A stretch of DNA of 64,000 bases, taken from contig NZ_JADBEC010000001.1 of assembly GCF_014873945.1 (NCBI RefSeq), positions 124,001 to 188,000 of the forward strand. Direction: 5' to 3'. Made by a program: the position numbers and the translations under genes. This DNA comes from Rhizobium viscosum. GTDB lineage: Bacteria; Pseudomonadota; Alphaproteobacteria; Rhizobiales; Rhizobiaceae. Below the pieces are notes generated by a model, which worked only from the letters and a program-made list of their open reading frames with translations, ran no database searches and was not told the DNA's origin. Below, piece after piece: positions 56,621-64,000 of the stretch (the stretch's first letter is position 1; the number at the start of each line of letters is the position of its first letter).

Positions 56621-57274
56621 CTAAAGCTGCGAAGCAAGCCTTGGAACAATCGGCAGATAGGGAGCGTCGAAGAGCTCTTCCCGCTCGAAGCGGCTGCCGG
56701 TCTTTGTCAGCCGCACCATGCGACATTCATTCTCGGAGATCATCAGCGGCGCAATCATGGAACCGCCGGACACCAGCTGATCGGCATAAAAGCGCGGCAT
56801 GGAATTGAAGGCAGCCGTAACGAGGATGCGATCGAAAGTGCCCTCGCCCTGCATCCCGTTGCTGCCATCTGCCTGACGGATAATGACGCTGCGCAGGCTG
56901 AGCGTCTCCATGCGGCGCTGGGCCGAAAGCGTCAACGTCTTGTAGCGATCGACCGTCAATACGCGCTCTGCAATGCGACCGATGACCGCCGCGGTAAAGC
57001 CGCTGCCCGTGCCGATTTCGAGCACGCGCTGACCAGGGCGGATCTTCAGATGATGCAAAAGACGGACGGCGAAATCGACGCCCTCCAGAAAGGAGCCGCA
57101 CTCGATCGGGATAGTGCGGCTGGAATAGGCGTTCTCGGTGAATTGCGGCGGGACGAAAAGCGAGCGCGGCGTCTGCTCGACAGCCGTCAGCAAATCGATG
57201 TCGGAAATGCCTTCCGCACGCAATCTCAAGACCAGCGCTGCGAAGCCTTCCTTCTCGGCCAGTTTTGCCGTCAA
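56621..57274 (-). CDS. pcm: Protein-L-isoaspartate O-methyltransferase
   Basis: 217 residues from a TTG with GGAG seven bases upstream. The SAM-binding motif is [14 protein letters not shown], and the family signature RSLFVPPQF is upstream. It repairs isoaspartyl residues. Its start codon overlaps the surE stop (TTGA). The neighbours surE and the NlpD-like gene are the usual partners. Confidence 0.93.
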   Translation of the reverse strand: MTAKLAEKEGFAALVLRLRAEGISDIDLLTAVEQTPRSLFVPPQFTENAYSSRTIPIECGSFLEGVDFAVRLLHHLKIRPGQRVLEIGTGSGFTAAVIGRIAERVLTVDRYKTLTLSAQRRMETLSLRSVIIRQADGSNGMQGEGTFDRILVTAAFNSMPRFYADQLVSGGSMIAPLMISENECRMVRLTKTGSRFEREELFDAPYLPIVPRLASQL

Positions 57275-58044
57275 CCCTTTACTCCGTGTCCGAGGGCCCG
57301 CGCCACGCGGTCCGTCACGGAATAATCGGTCAGATCAAGTTTCAAAGGTGTTACCGAAATCTTATTATGCTTCAGAGCGTGAATATCGCTGCCCTCGGTA
57401 AAGGCGCCGGCGCGCTCGCCGAATTTCAGCCAATAATAGGGGAAGCCACGACCATCCGTGCGCGCATCGACCTGCAGGTTGAAGGCAAGCTTGCCTTGCG
57501 CGGTCACGTCAACGCCCTCGACTTCGTCCGGACGACAGTTCGGGAAATTAAGGTTCAGGAAGGTGCCCTCAGGAAGATCGACCGTCATCAGCTTTTCGAG
57601 CAGCGCCGGCGCGTGTGCCTCGCACACCTCCCAGGGCAGGATGCGGGCACCGTCATCATAGATATAGGCCTGACTGAGGGCGAAGGAGCGCACGCCCTGC
57701 ATCGTTCCTTCGATGGCTCCGGCGATGGTGCCGGAATAGGTCACGTCATCGGCGACGTTGGAGCCGGAATTAACACCGGACAGAACGAGGTCCGGCTTGA
57801 TATCCAGCACCTGCTTGACGCCCATGATGACGCAATCGGTCGGCGTGCCGCGCAGCGCATAGTGTTTGTCGGAAATCTTTCGGAGCCGCAACGGCTCCGA
57901 AAGGCTGAGCGAATGCGCAAGGCCGCTCTGGTCGGTTTCGGGGGCGACGATCCAGACATCGTCGGAAAGCGCCCTTGCGATCCTTTCCAGCGCACCCAAG
58001 CCTTCGGCATGGATACCGTCGTCATTCGTCAGCAGGATGCGCAT
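57271..58044 (-). CDS. surE: 5'-nucleotidase SurE
   Basis: 257 residues. The acidic metal-binding N-terminus [16 protein letters not shown] is typical. [20 protein letters not shown] carries the remaining conserved residues. It dephosphorylates nucleoside monophosphates, especially under stress. serS ends 4 bp upstream, and pcm overlaps downstream. Confidence 0.95.
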   Translation of the reverse strand: MRILLTNDDGIHAEGLGALERIARALSDDVWIVAPETDQSGLAHSLSLSEPLRLRKISDKHYALRGTPTDCVIMGVKQVLDIKPDLVLSGVNSGSNVADDVTYSGTIAGAIEGTMQGVRSFALSQAYIYDDGARILPWEVCEAHAPALLEKLMTVDLPEGTFLNLNFPNCRPDEVEGVDVTAQGKLAFNLQVDARTDGRGFPYYWLKFGERAGAFTEGSDIHALKHNKISVTPLKLDLTDYSVTDRVARALGHGVKG

Positions 58045-58048
58045 TGTC

Positions 58049-59332
58049 TCAAGCCGCCCGTTCGATCTTCGTCAGACCGCCCATATAGGGCAGCAAAGCG
58101 TCCGGAATCGTGACGGAACCATCCTCGTTCAGATAATTTTCCAAGACCGCGATCAGGCAGCGGCCGACAGCTGTGCCGGAACCGTTCAGCGTATGAACGA
58201 ACTTCGTCGCCTTGTCGTCCTTGCCGCGATAGCGGGCGTTCATGCGCCGTGCCTGGAAATCGCCGCAGACCGAGCAGGACGATATCTCGCGGAACGTATT
58301 CTGCCCCGGCAACCAGACCTCAAGGTCATAGGTCTTGCGCGAGCCGAAGCCCATATCGCCGGTGCAGAGCGTCATCGTGCGGAAATGCAGGCCGAGACGC
58401 TTCAGCACTTCCTCGGCGCAGGCGGTCATGCGTTCGTGCTCGGCAATCGAGCTTTCTGCATCGGTGATCGAGACCAGCTCGCACTTCCAGAACTGGTGCT
58501 GGCGCAGCATGCCACGCGTGTCGCGACCGGCAGAGCCTGCCTCCGAACGGAAGGACGGCGTGAGAGCGGTGAAACGCAGCGGCAGTTTCTCCTGATCGAG
58601 GATTTCCTCACGTACCAGGTTGGTCAGCGTCACTTCCGCCGTCGGGATGAGGTAACGACCATCGGTCGTCTTGAAGAGATCTTCCTCGAACTTCGGCAGG
58701 TTGCCAGTGCCGAACAGCGCTTCGTTGCGCACCATCAACGGCGAAGACACTTCGGTATAGCCGTGCTCGGTCGTGTGCAGGTCGATCATGAACTGGCCGA
58801 GCGCACGTTCGAGCTTGGCCAATTGGCTGGTCAGAACGGTGAAGCGCGAGCCCGAGAGTTTGGCTGCACGCTCGAAATCCATATAGCCTAGGGCTTCGCC
58901 GATTTCGAAATGCTCCTTCGGTGTATGGTTCCAGCGTGGCCTTTCGCCAACGATGCGGGTCACGACATTGTCGTGCTCGTCCTTGCCAACCGGCACATCG
59001 TCGAGCGGTACGTTCGGGATGCGCGAAAGCTGGTCGTTGAGTTCGGCGGAAAACGCACGCTCTTCCTCTTCAGCAGCCGGCAGCGTTTCCTTGATCTCGG
59101 CGACCTCGGCCTTCAGCTTGTCGGCAAGCTCGGCGTTCTTCTGCGCCATGGCAGCACCGATCTCCTTGGAGGCGGCGTTGCGGCGGGAGAGCAGGTCCTG
59201 CGCCTTCTGCACGGCGGAGCGGCGCTTTTCATCAAGGGCGATGAGAGATTGCGACAAGGGCTCCGCACCACGCTTTGCGAGGGCGGCATCGAGAGCCTCG
59301 GGATTCTCACGGATCCATTTGATATCGAGCAT
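58049..59332 (-). CDS. serS: Seryl-tRNA synthetase
   Basis: 427 residues from the ATG at 59332 ([18 protein letters not shown]). A coiled-coil N-terminal arm (about residues 25-100) and a class II catalytic core follow, with [20 protein letters not shown] (motif 2) and [19 protein letters not shown] (motif 3). It charges tRNA-Ser. tatC lies 91 bp upstream on the same strand. Confidence 0.96.
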   Translation of the reverse strand: MLDIKWIRENPEALDAALAKRGAEPLSQSLIALDEKRRSAVQKAQDLLSRRNAASKEIGAAMAQKNAELADKLKAEVAEIKETLPAAEEEERAFSAELNDQLSRIPNVPLDDVPVGKDEHDNVVTRIVGERPRWNHTPKEHFEIGEALGYMDFERAAKLSGSRFTVLTSQLAKLERALGQFMIDLHTTEHGYTEVSSPLMVRNEALFGTGNLPKFEEDLFKTTDGRYLIPTAEVTLTNLVREEILDQEKLPLRFTALTPSFRSEAGSAGRDTRGMLRQHQFWKCELVSITDAESSIAEHERMTACAEEVLKRLGLHFRTMTLCTGDMGFGSRKTYDLEVWLPGQNTFREISSCSVCGDFQARRMNARYRGKDDKATKFVHTLNGSGTAVGRCLIAVLENYLNEDGSVTIPDALLPYMGGLTKIERAA

Positions 59333-59423
59333 CGTCGTTCCAGATCGTTTCAACAGACATGAACGGTCGGAGAAACCCCGACCGGATGGAAACAGCAGTA
59401 CTCAAGGAAATGTCAGGAACCGG

Positions 59424-60251
59424 TCAGACGCTGTCCGTCTTGGCGACGTCAGAGGATTTGCTGGCCTCTTCAAGCGCCTGTTTGGAACGCTGACGCTCCA
59501 CGAGTCGTGCCGCGTAGATGGAAATCTCGTAGAGAAGGATCGTCGGCAGCGCAAGACCGATCTGGGACATGGGATCGGGCGGCGTCAGCACCGCAGCCAC
59601 GACGAAGGCAAGCACGATCGCGAACTTGCGCTTTTCGGCGAGCCACTGCGATGTCAGAAGACCGACGCGGGCCAGAAGTGTGGTGATGACCGGCAGCTGG
59701 AAGACGAGGCCAAAGGAGAAGACGAGCGTCATGATGAGGCTCAGATATTCCGAGACCTTCGGCAGGAGCGAGATCGCAACTTCGTCATGGCCCGGCGCCT
59801 GCTGCATCGACAGGAAGAACCACATGACCATCGGCGTGAAGAAGAAATAGACCAGCGCGCCGCCCATAAGGAACAGGATCGGCGATGCGATCAAGAACGG
59901 CAGGAAAGCCTGGCGTTCGTTCTTGTAGAGGCCGGGAGCGACGAACTTGTAGATCTGCGCTGCGATGATCGGGAAGGCGATCACAAGACCGCCGAACATG
60001 GCGACCTTGACCTGCGTGAAGAAGAACTCCTGCGGTGCCGTATAGATCAGCTGCGCTTTCTCGACATCGAGATGGGCCCAGCTAACAGCAAGCTTGTAGG
60101 GATAGACGAGGTAATTGAAGATGTGCTTGGCGAAGATGAAGCACACGATGAAGGCGATGAAGAAGGCAGCGATCGACCAGATCAGCCGCGTGCGCAGCTC
60201 CATCAGGTGCTCGATCAACGGCTGCGGCTTGTCTTGTATATCACCGCTCAT
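59424..60251 (-). CDS. tatC: Sec-independent translocase TatC
   Basis: 275 residues with six membrane segments; the N-terminus has the TatC signature PLIEHLMELRTRLIWSI. TatC binds twin-arginine signals with TatB. The start overlaps the tatB stop (ATGA), so the two are coupled. Confidence 0.95.
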   Translation of the reverse strand: MSGDIQDKPQPLIEHLMELRTRLIWSIAAFFIAFIVCFIFAKHIFNYLVYPYKLAVSWAHLDVEKAQLIYTAPQEFFFTQVKVAMFGGLVIAFPIIAAQIYKFVAPGLYKNERQAFLPFLIASPILFLMGGALVYFFFTPMVMWFFLSMQQAPGHDEVAISLLPKVSEYLSLIMTLVFSFGLVFQLPVITTLLARVGLLTSQWLAEKRKFAIVLAFVVAAVLTPPDPMSQIGLALPTILLYEISIYAARLVERQRSKQALEEASKSSDVAKTDSV

Positions 60252-60874
60252 GCCTCATCCTTCTTCTTTTTGGCGGCAGGCTTTTTGACCTCTGTCGGCT
60301 TCTTTGCTGCGGCAACACGCTTCGGCTTCTCGACCGGCACGGCAACCACTGCAGCCGCATCAGCCTTATCTGCCACCTTAACACGCGGCTTGCGCACGGC
60401 CTTCGGTTTTTCAGCCAGCGCCACCGGCGCAACTGCTGCTGCGGCGACCGGCTGCGGCGCGGGGACGACCGGCGGCGTTTCCGGCAGGCTCAGAGACGGC
60501 GCCGGCGCCGTCACTTCCGCAGGCGGGACTTCCGTCTTGTTCTCCGTGTCCTGCTCTGCCGGCTTCTCGACCTTCGTCGAATTCTGCAGGTCGGCCTTGA
60601 TCTCGTTGCCCATCTGGCGCAGCGGATTCATCGCCTCGCGCAGGCTGTTGACCGGGTTGAGCTTCTGAGCGTCGCTGATCGTGCTACGCACGTCGTCAAG
60701 CTCGGCTTCGCGCAGCGCTTCGTCGAACTGGGCACGAAACTCGCCCGCGACCTTGCGGGCACGTGCCGTCATCTTGCCGAAAGCGCGCAGCATCGGCGGC
60801 AGATCCTTCGGACCGACAACCACGATCAGAACGACCGCGATAACCAAAAGTTCGGTCCAGCCAATATCGAACAT
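60248..60874 (-). CDS. tatB: Sec-independent translocase TatB
   Basis: 208 residues. The N-terminus MFDIGWTELLVIAVVLIVVV, GPKDLPPMLRAFGKM, has the TatB helix and hinge. An amphipathic segment follows to about residue 100, then a Pro/Ala/Val/Lys tail that ends KKPAAKKKKDEA. The low-complexity tail is long even for alphaproteobacterial TatB. It is between tatA (51 bp) and tatC. Confidence 0.93.
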   Translation of the reverse strand: MFDIGWTELLVIAVVLIVVVGPKDLPPMLRAFGKMTARARKVAGEFRAQFDEALREAELDDVRSTISDAQKLNPVNSLREAMNPLRQMGNEIKADLQNSTKVEKPAEQDTENKTEVPPAEVTAPAPSLSLPETPPVVPAPQPVAAAAVAPVALAEKPKAVRKPRVKVADKADAAAVVAVPVEKPKRVAAAKKPTEVKKPAAKKKKDEA

Positions 60875-60925
60875 GCAAGGCTCCTGAACGGGCGGCGCGG
60901 GGGCAGCGCCCTTTCCCGTACGTGA

Positions 60926-61117
60926 TTACTTCGTTTCGTCGGCCTTGTGATCGACGGTCTTTGCTGCTTCCGGCGCGTCTTCGTCCGTCATGCCCTTCTT
61001 GAAGCTCTTGATGCCCTTGGCAACGTCGCCCATCAGTTCCGGGATCTTGCCGCGACCGAACAACAAAAGCACGATGGCCAGAACGATAAGCCAGTGCCAC
61101 ATGCTAAAAGAACCCAT
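60926..61117 (-). CDS. tatA: Sec-independent translocase TatA
   Basis: 63 residues: a membrane helix [20 protein letters not shown], then an amphipathic helix [16 protein letters not shown] and a charged tail. TatA multimers form the pore. First gene of tatABC; 183 bp separate it from scpB upstream. Confidence 0.95.
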   Translation of the reverse strand: MGSFSMWHWLIVLAIVLLLFGRGKIPELMGDVAKGIKSFKKGMTDEDAPEAAKTVDHKADETK

Positions 61118-61300
61118 TACTCATACTCCCTGTTGCGATGTTCCCTCGATGTAAGAATTTCCGATACGGTTTCCAACATCAATCCTTCTGGATTGAGCTT
61201 AATGTCACGGTATCGGCCTTTGTGACAAGCCATTCGTCCATCGAAAAGTCGTGATTGACATTGTTTTGCGCGGGCGTGGCAAAAGCAAGACCAAGCTTCA

Positions 61301-62023
61301 TCATTCCTCGGAAGCGCCGCCCGGGGCGAGCAGCCCAAGCTCTTCAAGGTCCAGTTGTGTAATCGGATCCTCGTCCTCCGTCAGTTCATCGTTCATGAGG
61401 GGTGACGGAATGTTGAAATTGGCGGGGATGCGGCCGGAGAGAAGGCCGGCGCCCTTCAGCTCTTCGAGACCCGGCAGATCGCGCAATTCCTCGAGGCCGA
61501 AATGGTCGAGGAAATCCCGTGTCGTGCCAAGCGTCACCGGCCGGCCCGGCGTGCGGCGGCGGCCACGGAAACGCACCCAGCCCGCCTCCATCAGCACGTC
61601 GAGTGTGCCGCGCGAGGTCTGAACACCTCTGATATCCTCGATCTCGGCGCGCGTCACCGGCTGGTGATAGGCGATGATCGCCAGCACTTCGAGGGCTGCA
61701 CGGGAAAGCTTGCGGACCTCATTCTCATCGCGACGGATGAAGAAGGATAGATCGGCAGCGGTGCGGAAGGCCCAGGCATCATCGACCTGCACGAGGTTGA
61801 CACCACGCGGCGCATAGTAGTCCTTCAGGCGCAGCATGATCTCACGCGCCTTAAACCCCTTCGGCAGACGCTCGGTGATGAAACCTTCGGATACCGGCTG
61901 GGCGGAGGCGAAGACCAGCGCTTCGGCTATACGCTCCGCTTCGATCTCCGCCTGCAGATTGCGGGAAACGTCTTCGCCTTCCCCATCTTCACCTTCAAAG
62001 TCCTCGTCCTGCGCGCCGATCAA
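61301..62023 (-). CDS. scpB: Segregation and condensation protein B
   Basis: 240 residues starting at a TTG that overlaps the scpA stop (TTGA), with AGGAG eight bases upstream. Winged-helix motifs are ALVFASAQPVSEGFI and VLAIIAYHQPVTRAEIEDIR then GVQTSRGTLDVLMEAGWVR. It is the kleisin partner in the SMC-ScpAB complex for chromosome organisation. Its N-terminal 18 residues are strongly acidic. Confidence 0.94.
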   Translation of the reverse strand: MIGAQDEDFEGEDGEGEDVSRNLQAEIEAERIAEALVFASAQPVSEGFITERLPKGFKAREIMLRLKDYYAPRGVNLVQVDDAWAFRTAADLSFFIRRDENEVRKLSRAALEVLAIIAYHQPVTRAEIEDIRGVQTSRGTLDVLMEAGWVRFRGRRRTPGRPVTLGTTRDFLDHFGLEELRDLPGLEELKGAGLLSGRIPANFNIPSPLMNDELTEDEDPITQLDLEELGLLAPGGASEE

Positions 62024-62880
62024 TCCGACTGCTCCTGTTCGACCACCTGCAGGGTGGCATGTTTCGGGCCGCGACGCATATAGATCGGCTGGAAGGCGCC
62101 ATCCTGGCGGATCTCCAGCTTGCCCTCGCGCACCAGTTCCAGCGAGGCGGCAAAGGCGCTGGCAACGGCCGTGACGCGCTCGGCGGGGCTTGCAAGATAC
62201 CGCAGCAGATATTGCTCGAGCGCCGTCCAGTCGACGATATCGCCGATCATCTGGGTCAGCAGTTCGCGGGCGTCGGTGAGTGACCAGACGTTGCGCCGCT
62301 CGATCGTCACCTGGGTGATCGCATGACGCTGTCGCAAGGCTGCGTAGGCGCTCAGAAGATCGTAGAGATTGGCCTCATAGGCCGATTGCTGGCGATGCGG
62401 GATATGTTCGGGCGCGCCGCGAGTGAAGATATCGCGACCGAGCCGGTTGCGGTTGACGAGGCCATCGGCCACCTGGCGCATCGCTTCCAACCGCTTCAGC
62501 CGGAAGGCGAGCGTTGCGGCCATTTCCTCACCCGAGGGGCCATCATCCTTCACCTGCTGCGGGATCAGCAGTCGCGATTTCAGATAGGCGAGCCAGGCCG
62601 CCATGACGAGATAATCGGCAGCAAGCTCGATGCGGATACGCCGCGCGCTTTCGACGAACTGCAGATATTGCTCGGCAAGAGCCAGGACCGAAATGCGCGA
62701 CAGATCGACCTTCTGGTTGCGGGCGAGATAGAGCAAAAGGTCGAGCGGGCCTTCGAAGCCGGCGACATCGATCACCAGCGCCGGCTCATGAGTGGCGCGT
62801 TCGGCGCCATTCTCCTGCCACAGCTTGTCCATCGGCGTCGACGCCGCATGAGACCGCTCCGTGCCTTTGATCGTATTCAC
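62020..62880 (-). CDS. scpA: Segregation and condensation protein A (kleisin)
   Basis: 286 residues from the GTG (MNTIKGTERS); a TTG 13 codons upstream overlaps the nagZ stop and is less likely. The kleisin signature FEGPLDLLLYLARNQKVDLS is clear, and the C-terminal winged helix includes DIVDWTALEQYLLRYL. It bridges SMC heads with ScpB. nagZ lies 25 bp upstream on the same strand. Confidence 0.94.
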   Translation of the reverse strand: MNTIKGTERSHAASTPMDKLWQENGAERATHEPALVIDVAGFEGPLDLLLYLARNQKVDLSRISVLALAEQYLQFVESARRIRIELAADYLVMAAWLAYLKSRLLIPQQVKDDGPSGEEMAATLAFRLKRLEAMRQVADGLVNRNRLGRDIFTRGAPEHIPHRQQSAYEANLYDLLSAYAALRQRHAITQVTIERRNVWSLTDARELLTQMIGDIVDWTALEQYLLRYLASPAERVTAVASAFAASLELVREGKLEIRQDGAFQPIYMRRGPKHATLQVVEQEQSD

Positions 62881-62905
62881 CCTACCCTGCCTTTCCGGCC
62901 CCTGC

Positions 62906-63919
62906 TCAAGCTGTCGCAAACATCGCGTCGAATTCTGCTCTTATCGTTGCCTCGTCCGTAGCATCGGCCGTCGGGAAACCTTCCTCGACCAGTCGTGCCC
63001 GCTCGCGCGCAAGACCTGTCAGCGGCGGAACATTTGCCACGACCTCGCGCATCTCGTCCATATGGCCGTTGCAATGCAGCACAATATCGCAGCCGCCCGC
63101 AATGATATTCGCCGCACGTTCGCCGATCGTGCCGGAAAGCGCATTCATCGAGCTGTCGTCGGACAGGAGCAAGCCCTTGAAGCCGATCTCGGTGCGGATG
63201 ACCTCGTCGATCACCTTGCGGGAAGTGGTTGCCGGATTATGCGGGTCGATTGCCGTGAAGACGAGATGGCAGGTCATGGCCATCAACTCGTCCTTCATGG
63301 CGATGAAGGGCGGGAAGTCGTGGGCTTCCAGCTCTTCGCGCGATACCGTGACGACTGGCAGCTCCAGATGGGAATCCGCAAAACCGCGCCCATGCCCCGG
63401 CATGTGCTTCATGACCGGCAGCAGGCCGCCGGCTTTCAACCCCTTGGCGGCGGCCCGGCCCATTTCCGTGACGGTGACGGGATCGCCGCCATAGGCCCTG
63501 TTGCCGATGACATTGCTGCTGCCTTCGACCGGTACATCCAGCACCGGCAGGCAATCGACATTGATGCCTAACCTCTGGAGATCGAAGGCATGCAGGCGCG
63601 ACATCAGCCAGGCGGCGCGCAGGCCAAGCGCACGGTCGCGGCGATAGAGATCGCCAAGCGCCCGCCCCGGCGGATAGTGCTGCAGGATCGGCGGGCGGAT
63701 GCGTTGGACGCGACCGCCCTCCTGATCAATGAGCACGGGCGCGTGCCAGCCGACGCAATCGCGCAGCTCGGCAACGAGATCGCTGATTTGCTGGGCTTCG
63801 GAAATGTTTCGCCCGAAAAGGATGAAGCCCCACGGCCGCTCTGCCCTATAGAAGGCCTTCTCTTCGTCGGTCAGCTTGAGGCCGCTGCAGCCAAGGATCA
63901 TTGCTTTTGATTCGGTCAT
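62906..63919 (-). CDS. nagZ: Beta-N-acetylhexosaminidase NagZ
   Basis: 337 residues of glycoside hydrolase family 3. The family motif KHMPGHGRG is present with the catalytic His, and ILSDD-like LLLSDDSSMNALSG carries the nucleophile Asp. It cleaves GlcNAc from anhydromuropeptides during peptidoglycan recycling. First gene in the window of the nagZ-scpAB-tatABC-serS-surE-pcm series. The 81 bases upstream to the window end hold no gene that I can see. Confidence 0.94.
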   Translation of the reverse strand: MTESKAMILGCSGLKLTDEEKAFYRAERPWGFILFGRNISEAQQISDLVAELRDCVGWHAPVLIDQEGGRVQRIRPPILQHYPPGRALGDLYRRDRALGLRAAWLMSRLHAFDLQRLGINVDCLPVLDVPVEGSSNVIGNRAYGGDPVTVTEMGRAAAKGLKAGGLLPVMKHMPGHGRGFADSHLELPVVTVSREELEAHDFPPFIAMKDELMAMTCHLVFTAIDPHNPATTSRKVIDEVIRTEIGFKGLLLSDDSSMNALSGTIGERAANIIAGGCDIVLHCNGHMDEMREVVANVPPLTGLARERARLVEEGFPTADATDEATIRAEFDAMFATA

Positions 63920-64000
63920 ACCCGAATCATAAGGGTCGCTCAGCGAATTGCGAGCGAGGTCAAGCGCGATCCCACAAAAAAGAACGGCGGGACAAACCCG

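Overview
The window is a stretch of chromosome from an alphaproteobacterium of the order Hyphomicrobiales, most likely a Rhizobium-type member of the Rhizobiaceae. The evidence is the GC-rich coding sequence, the nlpD-like/pcm/surE/serS/tatCBA/scpBA/nagZ gene order, the yajC/secDF locus followed by two small genes related to mitochondrial complex I assembly factors, FAD-dependent TrmFO, DUF1127 micro-proteins, and an anti-Shine-Dalgarno hairpin RNA of the rhizobial NfeR1/cuckoo type. Almost all of it looks like core genome. There is no integrase, transposase, CRISPR array, plasmid origin or secretion cluster.

Layout. 1-10 kb: the cut-off start of an NDUFS4-like complex I subunit, tRNA-Pro, a two-domain cold-shock protein coupled to a DUF192 protein, glyoxalase I, an M15 lipoprotein peptidase, three nearly identical tRNA-Glu genes each with its own promoter, recJ, hom and an AlaC-type aminotransferase. 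10-24 kb: PHA synthase, a DUF2778 protein, a LysR/HAD/class II aldolase group, another PLP aminotransferase, a DsbA-like protein, then aroQ-accB-accC-aat, DUF2167, DUF2155 and an NDUFA12-like complex I subunit. 24-34 kb: gatB and gatCA (the GatCAB amidotransferase) interleaved with four GNAT acetyltransferases, a YjhX-family protein, a slipin, a tandem pair of divergent tRNA genes, a UPF0173 hydrolase and ruvX. 34-45 kb: TetR regulator, map, radC, a membrane-anchored phosphatase, soluble transhydrogenase, a cobalamin-binding-type radical SAM protein, trigger factor, tRNA-Leu and a DUF2157/GDYxxLxY membrane pair. 45-49 kb: a gene-poor stretch with the hairpin RNA, two DUF1127 genes and two small hypothetical proteins, then trmFO. 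49-54 kb: NDUFAF6-like, NDUFAF3-like, secDF, yajC and an AAA+ ATPase. 54-64 kb: one long minus-strand series from nagZ through scpA, scpB, tatA, tatB, tatC, serS, surE and pcm to a LytM lipoprotein.

Two functional threads recur. First, four proteins belong to families known from mitochondrial complex I: NDUFS4-like, NDUFA12-like, NDUFAF3-like and NDUFAF6-like. The last two sit directly downstream of secDF-yajC. Second, translation is heavily represented: GatCAB, tRNA genes, TrmFO, SerRS, Map, Aat and trigger factor.

The best candidates for something less described are the divergent overlapping tRNA pair at about 29.6 kb, the hairpin RNA and small-protein interval at 45.5-47.4 kb, and the YjhX-type protein facing a GNAT gene. 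I see no large undescribed multi-gene system. Several real starts here are TTG or GTG, judged from Shine-Dalgarno spacing.
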